64,000 nt of DNA, from NCBI GenBank assembly GCA_026008535.1, contig BRKX01000010.1, positions 811,001 to 875,000 on the forward strand. The letters are read 5' to 3'. The notes beneath the pieces were generated by a model. That model was not told where the DNA came from, searched no databases, and saw nothing but the letters and a program-made list of their open reading frames with translations. The number at the start of each line of letters is the position of its first letter. The stretch's first letter is position 1. Below, one piece after another: positions 45,711-56,450 of the stretch. The position numbers and the translations under genes were made by a program. This stretch comes from Perilla frutescens (lineage: Eukaryota; Streptophyta; Magnoliopsida; Lamiales; Lamiaceae).

Positions 45711-45824
45711 ACTATATCTTTTTTAAGGTATACAATATCTCTATTTTTTTCTAGGCTATATATATACACTATATCTTTTTTAAGGTATACAATATCTCTA
45801 TTTTTTTCCAGGCTATATATATAT
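45711..45824. repeat. 57-bp tandem direct repeat, two copies
   Basis: ACTATATCTTTTTTAAGGTA starts at 45711 and again at 45768, followed in both by TACAATATCTCTATTTTTTT and C.AGGCTATATATA. The copies differ by few bases, so the duplication is recent. Confidence 0.85.
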
Positions 45825-46065
45825 ATTATATATATAATCCATTTTTCTTTATCGAACAAGCTACAAATTTAGAATTAAAAAAATTGAGAAACTATACAAA
45901 ACAAAACATAACAAAATATACATCATTTAGATTAATATCATGCTAAACAAAAAGTCATAACTACATCTAATGAGATCAATACTTAAACTTGATTGATGCT
46001 ATCAAAGACTCAAAATAATCGAGATACTCACCCACTCATTGTGTGCATGATTTAATATGTCTAGG

Positions 46066-47179
46066 TAGGGGTGAAAATGAGCTCAAATGAACCGGATGAT
46101 ACCTTGTTCAAGATCGACTCGAAAATTTAGAATTCAAACTTGGCTCGGCTCGAATATGAACCAACTGAAAGCTTCTATGCTTGAACTCTGCTTGAGTAGA
46201 TTGATTATGTTTGTGGTCGGTTCGACTTGATTTGACTGATAGCTAACGCTCACAGAAGCTGCAATTATGCAAATTCTATGAGAAACATCACCTAACATAT
46301 TGTGTGCATATATCAAATTGAACGAGTAGAATTCGAGTCGAATCCCAAATGATCACGGAGCAATTCGGTTTGATTTTCATCAAGTGGCTACATGACAACA
46401 TCATATAATACAAAATCATATAAACGGGTGGGTCGGTTTCAAATCGTTCTATCGAGATCATCCAAATTAAATCACTAGTACATATATCCCGAAAATAATA
46501 TAATTTATAAAAAGTTTTAGTATATTCAAGTTTGTTTTTGAATAATATCCATACCTTCATGAACAATTAGTTCAATTGTAACTATCAAACAAGAATAATC
46601 ATCTTTAATTTAAAGTGTACGATGACTTCTTAAATTGACATATCCACTCGAGTTCTTTTTGAAAAAAAGGATCTTTAAATCTTTAAATTCCATCATCTTT
46701 TCAAAAGAGTAAAGACTATAGGACCTTATTTCTTTTAGTTTAATCATGGAATATGTATTTTATTTTATTTTTTAATATTTTTTTTTCCACGGACGGTCGG
46801 TCATATGATCTTTTAATCATAAAATCGCGATTTCACGAACTCGATCATTGGACCAATAATGATCATAGAAGTTGTTGGCGTGCTACAAACCATATGGGGT
46901 GTCACTCAAACCAAAGTAAATCCAAATAAAAGAGGTTTACACCTTTTTTATTTTTGGAGGGTCCAAGAATATGCAATATGAGAGGTGCACAAATTAAAAT
47001 GAATAATACCTGCATATATCCATACGCAAAGACAACCACGACATGATTATTTTGCCTCCCAAATTCAAAGCTCAAAATCATTTCATTTCCAATTACTTTT
47101 GAGAAAATTCTACATATGATTTTGGCATTTTAGTTTTCAATTTTCACATCAAATTTGAAATTTTATGTTAGCACTAGTT
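46066..47179. other. Gene-free spacer with a possible element start
   Basis: TAGGGGTGAAAATGAGCTC at 46066 resembles the left tip of the TAGGG-tipped elements and is followed by CGGCTCGAATATGAACC words. No matching right tip was found. The remainder is unremarkable AT-rich DNA. Confidence 0.35.
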
Positions 47180-47885
47180 GTGTTATACACTTATACTCCG
47201 TGTTGCACTTTCGAATTACGAGTTTTTCTTGTATTTTCTATCTTCAATTTTTTTTTTTTATGATTTAGTTTAATTTTATGATTGTTTCTTAGAGTTCACC
47301 CCACCCAATTAGGGTTTATAATTATTTTTTAATATTTAATAATGTATTATTATGATTCTTTTTTTTCAAAATTATGCTTCACAATCATTTAATATTTTTT
47401 TTGTTGATAAATATTGATTGTGATTATTTATATTATAATTAATTTTTATTTTATAATAAATATTATTAAAATTATAAATTTGATAATGAAATATGAAAAA
47501 GGGAAACATGAAATTTCAACTCGAATTTATGGAGATGTGATGATCATCTATCAATAAATTAATATATGGTTTAAAATCACTTTCGTAGCGCCACATATCT
47601 TATATAACATATATAAAACTGCATTCACATATCCCTTGAGACGGTTTAGTTACTAGTAGTAGAATAAGTAAGCAAATCATTTGTATTATATTTGGTGTTT
47701 CATAATTAAGTTTTTTTTATTTATTTTTTAATTTTTAATTTTTTTAATATACTCTAATTGGAGAATGATGAACCCTAAACAGAAAATTTAAATTAAAATA
47801 AATCATTATAAATTATAAATTAAAAAAAGAAAAAAATAATGAATTAAAATAGAAAATGCAACAGAAATTGTCATAGGTGATCTCA
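47180..47885. repeat. Long copy of the AT-rich dispersed family
   Basis: Left part: CCGTGTTGCACTTTCGAATT, ACGAGTTTTTCTTGTATTTT, TTCACCCCACCCAATTAGGG, then TTTATAATTATTTTTTAATA. Right part: GATGAACCCTAAACAG and AAATGCAACAGAAATTGTC. The left half is close to the copy in SULTR3;3-like intron 6, including the same order of words. Confidence 0.6.
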
Positions 47886-48179
47886 TTTCATATACACCAA
47901 ACTTTTTTCGGAAGCAAATTCATTTTACATGTAATTAAATTGTATCATGATGATATACATAATGTGTAGCCAGACACATATTGATAAAATAAAACATTAA
48001 TCCCATTAAACATTTAACGTGTACGTGCGCACCACAATACCGGTTCTGATGGTAGGCTCAATATGCATGTGTTTTAGGGCTTCAAAATGTTAGGGGCCCA
48101 TTTTTTTAATAGGTATGTGTAGATTATGATTCAAAATTAAATATAAAAATGATGATGAAGAAGAAGATGATGACAAAGG

Positions 48180-48660
48180 AAAAGAGAGAAAAAATCATTC
48201 ATAGAGTTGATAGTCGGCAGTTGATCAAGCCCGATATTCATTTCAAGAATAGATTGAGCAATTTAAGTATTATGAAATAAAATTTAGATTTATGATCAAA
48301 GTGGAAAGTTAAAGACAGATCCAAATAATAATTTGTTGAAGTTAAGTCTTGTATAATTTTTGAGTAGCATTTGAAGAAGCACAATGAGTATGCACATATT
48401 GTTGGATTGACTGTATTATCAATTGAAGGAAGAAATGATTGATCAGTTATATTACACAAACATGATAAATATTTTTGTCTCTAAAACTGCGAGACATCTT
48501 GTATTTAGATGAAAGAACATTTGACTCTTTTGAAATATTGTCATCTTGCCAATATATTAGTAGTTTTTTTTTTACTTAATCTTTTTTTTAATATTTTTTC
48601 ACTATAAGGGCCCATTTATAAGGCTTCGCTTAGGGCCCGTGAGATGTAGGTCACGTCGTG
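48180..48660 (+). pseudogene. Possible relic of a hAT-family transposase
   Basis: Broken frames on the plus strand include IEQFKYYEIKFRFMIKVE (near 48250-48305) and, later, KKHNEYAHIVGLTVLSIEGR (near 48375-48430). The second resembles the C-terminal dimerisation region of plant hAT transposases (GLALLSIE). Stops and frame changes abound. GGGGCCCATTT near 48094 and GGGCCCATTTATAAGG near 48608 flank it. A tentative reading. Confidence 0.3.
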
Positions 48661-48958
48661 TACTTATGTAGCCGGCTATGTAGTTTCTGTTTTTCTTAGT
48701 ATCAAATCATCAAAATATGTGGTACTTTTATTGATATAAGTGATACTTTTGGGCTTTTGATTTATACTTTTTAGTGTTAATATTGATACTGATTTTGAAC
48801 AATTTTTTAATCGTTGACCGTTTGATGTGCTCTTAGTGCATACAATACCTGCCCTTTCTTAGTCTGTGATGGACACAAGAGTTGTGTGTGTGATTCATTT
48901 GATTTATACAAAAATTAAGCTATTTAACTATATTCAATTCCACTTAACTCGCGAGCTA

Positions 48959-49240
48959 TTTTTTTTTTTTAACTCAAAATGAAATATATAAATTAAAAAG
49001 AACTATCGAGAAGGCCATCCACAAACAAAGGAGGCTCGACCCAACAATGAGGGCTCGAAAAATCACAAGAAGCCCTAACAAACCGCTTGTGCCAAAACAT
49101 TGGCAGAATGACGAACTAAACTCAAAGAACAAGAAGACATTCCATCAAGGAGAGCCCGACAAAAATCAATCAAAGACCCAAATTCAGAAAGATCCCCACC
49201 AAATGACCGAACAGCATCATGAACTACATTAGGTCAGTCC
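48959..49240 (-). pseudogene. 3' end of a LINE retrotransposon (RNase H-like tail), frameshifted
   Basis: Read on the minus strand, one frame gives DAVRSFGGDLSEFGSLIDFC, RALLDGMSS and SLSLVRHSANVLA. After a one-base shift it continues with RASCDFSSPHCWVEPPLFVD and GLLDSSF before a stop at 48995-48993. This is the RVT_3/RNase H-like C terminus found in many plant non-LTR elements (DLSEFG, VRRSAN, WVEPP). An oligo-T tract at 48959-48970 on the plus strand is the poly(A) tail. The copy is 5'-truncated and dead. Confidence 0.75.
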
Positions 49241-50315
49241 ATTTATTTTATTTTACACATATATCTATATGATCCGATATAGATCAATCCAACCAAAAAA
49301 GCACATCTATATACTATCTATCTAACTATGTATCTATTTTTTCACACATCTTTTTTATTATTATTATTATTATTTTTTTACCATGAGTGATATAGAAGCA
49401 CGCCTAACAAGTAGGCCAATCCTTGAAGATACACAAGATCTTGAAATCAGAGCAGAACTAATCCAACAAACTTATATTAAAAGAGTAAATAAATCAATAA
49501 AAAAAAAAGTAGTCTCTCCATAAAAATCACACACACAAACACACACAGTTGAATGAATAATGAATTGATGGAGATGTGATTTTAGTGCGGTTGTATGGTC
49601 CTTGCGTTATAATAAGGTGAAAGGACTAGTGTTCCACTGGGCATTGAGATACATGCTGCACTGTTTTATTTGATTGGGATTTGGGAACCTAATCTATCTT
49701 CGTATTCGCAACTCCAGAATCTTTTCGCTTTGAACGGGGCGGGACCCACATTTCCTACATCGGGAATCTACTTAGTATGTGAGTATGTCCCACCCCTTAT
49801 TCAATTTTTTTACACATTACATGGAAAATTAAACTTTGATACTCATAATTTTGTCGGATTTTTTTCAAAAATAACTCACTTTTCAAAATTAATAAAATAG
49901 AACTCACTTTTTTTTATAAAAAAATTGCGAATTTAACATATGATCAAATTTTCAACTTGAAAATACTATGTAATTAATTGTATATTGATATTTCTATTTA
50001 CTCAGCCACAAAAAAAAAAAAAAAATCTTCAAATCAAGAAATTTTAAAATATAATTAATTATGTATAATTTTCAGGTTGTAAAAATTGATCAAATGTTAG
50101 GTTTGTATTTTTTTTTTAAAATGTACTATTTCATTAATTTTGAAAAAGTTAGTTATTTTTTATAAAGAATCTAAAATATAGGTATTGAAGTGTAATTTAC
50201 TCTTTATTATATATTGTAATATATACATACTCGCACACACACACACACACATAGAGTCTTGTCAAGCCTACACACCCTTGTGAGCACCATCCATGTGGCA
50301 GCCACATCACAAATT
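49241..50315. other. Gene-free spacer
   Basis: AT-rich, with a short (TTA)n at about 49357-49373 and (AC)n at about 50234-50251. The stretch at 49380-49500 is unlike its surroundings in composition but could not be identified. Confidence 0.45.
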
Positions 50316-50319
50316 TTTA

Positions 50320-50580
50320 CTATATAAATAAAATTTATTATAACATAAATAATCATAATCACCATTTATTGCTAAGAATTGAAATTTTAAAAAATTATAT
50401 ACCATAATTATGGAATAATTAGCCCTAAAAATCAATTATTAACTAAAAATATGAAACTTGAAATTTAAAAAATAATTATAAACCCTAATCGGGTGTAATG
50501 AACACTAATTCATAATTATATAATTAAACTAAACCAAGAAAAAATAATAAAAACTAATAATGTGATTTCTACATAGATGG
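50320..50580. repeat. Partial copy of the AT-rich dispersed family
   Basis: Shows ATAAACCCTAATCGGGTGTA, AATGAACACTAATTCATAAT and TAATTAAACTAAACCAAG, the right half of the family consensus seen at 16.5 and 52.4 kb. It ends 60 bp before the tRNA gene. Confidence 0.45.
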
Positions 50581-50641
50581 CACTTACAGTTAACAAAACT
50601 ATATATATATATATAAACACACATAAATAAATAACATAAAG

Positions 50642-50723
50642 GTGGTCGTGCCGGAGTGGTTATCGGGCATGACTAGAAATCATGTGGGCTTTGCCCGCGC
50701 AGGTTCGAATCCTGCCGACCACG
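50642..50723 (+). tRNA. tRNA-Ser (anticodon AGA)
   Basis: 82 nt with a seven-base acceptor stem (GTGGTCG/CGACCAC) and discriminator G. The anticodon loop CTAGAAA contains AGA at 50675-50677. A long class-II variable arm (GTGGGCTTTGCCCGC) and the B box GGTTCGAATCC are present. No intron. AGA, with A34 modified to inosine, reads UCU, UCC and UCA serine codons. Confidence 0.95.
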
Positions 50724-50735
50724 CTTTTGTGTTTC

Positions 50736-50748
50736 TTTCTCCTCTTTT
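50736..50748 (+). terminator. Pol III oligo-T terminator after tRNA-Ser
   Basis: A run of T's (TCCTCTTTTTTT) follows the tRNA within 25 bases, the usual RNA polymerase III stop signal. Confidence 0.7.
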
Positions 50749-51723
50749 TTTATAATTATTTTCTCTCTCCTCTTTTTCTCTTTCATGTAAGTTTTTGTGT
50801 TTCTTTTTTTTTTTTCAAATTATTTTCTCTCTCCTCTTTTTTTTCTCTCTCATATAAGTTTGTGGGCCGCAACAACGAAATAAAGGGTTCATGAATGGTT
50901 CCTACTCCTCGATTAAAAGGGTTTTTTTTTTTTTTAAGGATAACCTCTCATTTGACATTTTTCCTTTTTGTGTTTCAACTTTATAATTCTCATCATAGAA
51001 TCTGCTCCACTTTATAGGTCCCTTACCTTGTCTTTCAATTCTTTCCTTCTACAAATTGAAACATCTACCTCAATCATGCCTTCATTGCACCACATAGTTA
51101 ACTCGAACTTTTAGCAAAATGATGAAAAAACTCCTTTAATTTTAAGTAATTGCATTAGAGCACATCGACTTTGAAAAAATTGTAACATATAGTATTCTGA
51201 GATATGAGTCAAAATTCGACGACGAAAGAGTGACGGTGTTTCGATAGGAGGCGGAACTCCATTTTTCTAATTCGTGTTGAATTTTCACGGAGGATACTGC
51301 CGAGACACTTCGCTTTTCGATTATCAGATCTTGACTCTCATCTTAACTTTATTACATTTTTTTAAGTTAAGTTACCTTGCATGCCCCTCTTTCTCTCTCT
51401 CTCTACCCTTTCCCTTTTCTCAAGAGGGAAATGGAGAAAAATTATATGTTAACTTTTGAGAGAAAAGAATAGAAACCTTTTTTACCCTAGCCTATATATG
51501 TGAGAAAATGAGGCCACTTGTTTTGACTGGTATGTGATCAAAGGGAAAGTTTTCATAATAATAATAATAATACCAACAGCATCATTCCAAAATATTATCA
51601 TATAATTTGCAGGGAATATTATTCAGTTAGACATGTGAACCAATCAATTATTATTAGTTAACTAGAAGACACAATTCCTTCCTCTCTCTCTCCCTCTCCA
51701 AGCTCTCTCCGGAGACGGAACGT
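50749..51723. other. Gene-free spacer
   Basis: T-rich after the tRNA, with two similar segments TTTATAATTATTTTCTCTCT and TTTCAAATTATTTTCTCTCT that suggest a short local duplication (50745-50855). No gene recognised. Confidence 0.5.
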
Positions 51724-51725
51724 TA

Positions 51726-52004
51726 TGCTCCCTCCGTCCCAATCATATAGTTTATTTTCTGATCGCACGTAAATTGAAAATATTTATGATAACAATAGTT
51801 TAAAACTAAATTTTCAATGATACTCTTGTTTAATATTTCTCACTTTTAAAATTGAAGTGGTTATTAATGCTTTAATTTTCAAGAATTAATAAGGGTGTAT
51901 TTGTATATTACTATGAAAATTAATGCTACTTATAATAATGAGACTATATAATTGGGACACCCCAAAATAGCAATATGAACTATATGATCACGACGGAGGG
52001 AGTG
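51726..52004. mobile_element. Stowaway MITE (279 bp)
   Basis: TIRs GCTCCCTCCGTCCCAATCAT at the left and, inverted, CACTCCCTCCGTCGTGATCA at the right, flanked by TA (51724-51725 and 52005-52006). CTCCCTCCGT tips with a TA duplication are diagnostic of Stowaway/Tc1-mariner MITEs. Confidence 0.88.
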
Positions 52005-52359
52005 TATATATGGAGGGAGAGACACACACATATGGTCGGTTTAGAAAATCTTTGGGAAAAACAAATCGAATAATAAATAATTTGAACTAATTAAATAATT
52101 GGATGAATAATGTAGGCACCAAAAGATAACATTAATTTAATTAAGGTGATTAATGCTGGTACGATATTAAGGCAACGTGTGATGATATATTGATATCACT
52201 TCTTGCAACCTCAGCATCCGCTTTTGGAAGGAAAAAATATATATTTTTTCTGCAAAAATAAGCCCCATATATATATATATGTATGTATATATAATGATAT
52301 TTCAATTCCTATATTGATATTATTTTTCCATTAAGTAGTTGTTTATTTGAAATCATCTA

Positions 52360-52740
52360 TTGCACATTTGGTGTTGCATTTCATATGGCACACATAATTT
52401 TTTTTTTAAAAAGTTATTTGATTTCTATCTATTATGCTTTAGTTTAATTTTACACTTGTTATTTAGGGTTGATCCTACTCAATTAGGGTTTAATATAAAT
52501 TTTTAGTATCTAATTTTTCAAATAATCAATGAATAACTAAAAATTTAAAATAAAAATAAAAATAAAAAATGACAATGCATTCTAATTAGATATGATGAAC
52601 CCTAAATAATAACTAATAAGTGTAAAATTAGACTAAAGCCTAAGAAATTAAAATAAAAAAATTGAAAAAAAAACTAAAAAAATCGAGCTTCAATATGAAA
52701 TGCAATACTAAATATGCAATAGAAAATTTCAACGGATATT
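52360..52740. repeat. Copy of the AT-rich dispersed family with visible inverted ends
   Basis: Left GGTGTTGCATTTCATATGG; right CAATATGAAATGCAATACTA, its inverse over the GTTGCATTTCATAT core. Between them lie CTCAATTAGGGTTTAATATA and GATGAACCCTAAATAATAAC. The best evidence that the family is a terminal-inverted-repeat element. Confidence 0.6.
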
Positions 52741-54195
52741 ATTACACATGCCCACCAATGTGTTCATCTTTATATATTCACGATATAGTGAGATTGAGTT
52801 CCTATATAAAATAATGTATATGTGACAATTTTAATTAATCATAAGTTATTTTGTCATTATTTAATTAATTACCAAAATTAATGTCTACTAGTAGACAGAC
52901 GATCGATCAGTTCCATAATAAATTAGCCAGGGACATAAATGTCTTAACAATATTTAACACGTGGCGCACTTCTTTGGGCCTTAAATTCATAACCAGCATG
53001 GGTATGTGCACCATTAATCATGAATCATGACTCATGAATCAACACATGCATATTTCCTTTATTGAGAGAGAGAGAAAAAAAAGACGACGACGACAACAAC
53101 AAAAACACATCATTTCTTTTTCTAACACTCGATCTCTATTAATTACTTCCTTATCCATAGTTACATAGATACTGTTCAAATTTCTCGTTGCATTTCTTCA
53201 CGTTTTCCTAATGAATATTCTACAAATTAAATATCCCGTACTCGGTGCACACATTTCATCAATTAATTGCATGATATTATAAATATACACATAACTCGTA
53301 TTACTATATATATATATAATAGAGTAATTGAATCAACATCATTATTTTTGTTCTTTTCTTTTTTCCCTCTTCCTATCTCTCTTTCCTTTTGTGTTGTTTC
53401 CTTTACCGTGGACTAATATATACTTTCTCGATTTCTGAAAAAAGTGTCATTATAAATGAATGCACACATATTAATAAAGGTATTAATTAAATGCGTTGAA
53501 TATGATTTGCATTAGATGAGGACAAATATGAGAAAAAATATGAAATTTTTACCTCGGTTATGTAGAATGACATTTTTTGTAAAATAAAATTAAAGTGCTA
53601 AAATGATAGAAGAAATAAGATAAACATATATGCATGTGTGTGTAATAATATTGCTATTATTTATCCCTCTCTAGATGTAGTAGTCTCTCCCTCGTCGGGA
53701 GCGCACACACATACAAATACGAGAATGTTCTATGCTACTCAATGGGTAATACTAATACCCAATGTGACATAATAAATCTATTGTAACACTTTTAAGTATC
53801 TAAAAGTGTCACAATAGATCTATTAAAACATTTGAAAATATTAAAATAGATCTATTATGTCATATTGAGTATTACCCCATTAGGTAGCATATAATTTTCC
53901 ACGCACTTGCACATACACACAGTTCTCCTTAGTCTCTCTCTCTCTCTAGAATCTAGATCATTCATTCATATATCATTACATATACATGTATAGCTAGGCA
54001 GGCAATCAAGTCACAAGTGGGCGGGTGGTTTTGTCTTTGGGAATGTTGTTGATTGCGCTACAAAATAAATAAATAAATAAACACAACACCAAATAATAAC
54101 AATCAATCTACCTAGCTACATTATATATCCATACCTACACAACGTAACACACAATTGTGTCACGCTATCCATAAATCATAAATCACAACTCATAT
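52741..54195. other. Spacer and SULTR3;3-like upstream region
   Basis: AT-rich; contains a decayed Stowaway-like segment (53424-53580, with AAAAAAGTGTCATT and its inverse AATGACATTTTTTG) and the 159-bp palindromic element. CT runs near 53933-53948 and the AC-rich stretch before 54196 are probably promoter or leader. Confidence 0.45.
53732..53890. mobile_element. Compact palindromic MITE (159 bp)
   Basis: ATGCTACTCAATGGGTAATA at the left is matched inverted by TATTACCCCATTAGGTAGCAT at the right, and the pairing continues inward through GTGACATAATAAATCTATT against AATAGATCTATTATGTCAT. A second hairpin (AACACTTTTA/TAAAAGTGTC) lies inside. Non-coding. Confidence 0.8.
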
Positions 54196-56397
54196 ATGGA
54201 CGGAGGAAATGGCGCCTCCACCGAACCCCAATATCATCCGGTCGAGATAGGGTTGGGGATGGAGTCCGAGGTCCACCGCGTGGCGGCGCCCCCTCGTAGG
54301 AGGTTCGTCGAGAAAGTGATGTCCCGAGTGAAAGAAACCCTCTTCCCCGACGACCCTCTCCGGCAGTTCAAGGGCAAGTCCGGCAAAACTCAGCTCATTC
54401 TCGCCGCCCAATACATCTTCCCCATATTCCAATGGGGCCCCCACTACAACCTCAAACTCCTCAAATCCGACGTCGTCTCCGGCCTCACCATCGCCAGCCT
54501 CGCCATACCTCAAGGCATAAGCTATGCAAAGCTCGCTAATTTGCCCCCCATAGTTGGACTTTGTGAGTATATATATACAATATATATATATATATATATA
54601 TCAATTTTTTTCTGCATGCATTAATATATATATATGGAATATTTGGTGCAGATTCAAGTTTTGTGCCTCCATTAATATATGCTGTTCTTGGGAGCTCAAG
54701 GGATCTTGCAGTAGGGCCAGTTTCAATTGCTTCTTTGATTATGGGATCAATGCTCAGACAAGAAGTTTCACCATCTCAACACCCCATTTTATTTCTTCAA
54801 CTTGCCTTTTCTTCTACTTTCTTTGCTGGCCTTTTTCAAGCTTCTTTGGGATTTTTAAGGTTGAGTTTGTTTGTTTGATTGTCCAATCCAATCTATATTA
54901 ATTACACTCAAGAACTAACATATACACATACATATATATATGCATGTATGTATATATATATGTATGTATATCTTGCAGCTGATCAGTGAACATTAATAGG
55001 AATCATAAATACTAACAGACAAATTATATATATATATATATATATGTATGGTAGAATATATATTATATTTTTGAAGATTTAATCATATATATATGTTTGT
55101 TGGTTTGAATAAATTAGGCTTGGATTTATCATTGATTTCCTTTCGAAAGCAACTCTAATCGGATTTATGGCGGGAGCTGCGATTATTGTGTCACTGCAGC
55201 AGCTTAAGAGTCTTCTGGGAATCAAGAATTTCACCAAGAAAATGGGCATAGTTCCTGTCATGACCTCTGTTTTTCACAACATACATGAGGTAATTAATTA
55301 GCTCTTAATTACTCGATGCACGTCACGTCACGTGTATATTTATGATGTTCACAATTATATAGTATGAAGATAAGGTGTATATATATATATATATGATTTG
55401 GTTATGGAGCAATACTAGCTTTTTTTTTTTTTTACTTATAGCAAACTAATATCCAATTTTTCTAAAATTATACTAATAGATATTGATACTAGCTCCATGC
55501 ATTACATGACACGTATTTTGACAAATAGTTTTGTAGTAATATAATTCACGTACCTTATAATTAATCCCTTAATATTGTATACATTTAATTTCGTTGTTGA
55601 TTGGTTATTAAATTAAGATATGAAAACAAGAGTGATTAATTATTAATTAACTTAGCTTGACCAAAAACTAGTAGAATTATATGCAGTATTTTGCTTTCAT
55701 TTGTACATCTACTTTTTAGTCCTAGAAAGCTAAGGGTTGTAGTGCTTATGATTGATGTCTTTTTTATGTTAGAACTTGATTTAACATAATAAATATATAT
55801 ATAAAATTTTGGAAATTAGGTACAGTATCTTGATTTACTAAATCAAAAGAAAAGGGTGAAAATATGGACTTGAATGTATGTATAAATAATATAATATATC
55901 CGGCCCTATCCTAAAAGTAGAGTTGCTGCTTTTTTTGCAAGAAAACAAAAGAAACAGAACTAATTATAAACATGTAAAGAAAATCATGCACATGCTGACA
56001 CATCATTTTGTCTGAAATTTTAATTATTTATTTTCATCTCTAGCTATTACATTACTCGAAAATTCCTTTATTAATTATCCATTAATTATCTAATAAAGAA
56101 ATTATTAAAATTAATTAAAAAAAAAATCAAAATTCGTGATCTTTGAAATTATGGATTAAGAATTTTCATCTTTCAGGTCCCGAATCGAGCTTTCATTTCA
56201 TGAATTAAATAATTATATTTTAACCCTTTTTTTTCTTTGGTGCAGTGGTCATGGCAAACTATATTAATGGGTATTTGCTTCTTGGTCTTGCTTCTTTTGG
56301 CAAGACATATTGTACGTATCATTTCTCTTAAAAATATTTAATTTTGTGTTGTAAGGACTATATATATATATATATAATTAATGTTTTATTGAAATAG

Positions 56398-56450
<53 letters not shown>

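Noticed and set aside
46066..46400. Complete TAGGG-tipped element at 46 kb
   Set aside because: Only the left tip is convincing; no inverted right tip or octamer duplication was found.
49380..49500. Second LINE fragment next to the 49 kb copy
   Set aside because: A (TTA)n-like tail is present, but the translation in all frames gives no RT or RNase H motif.
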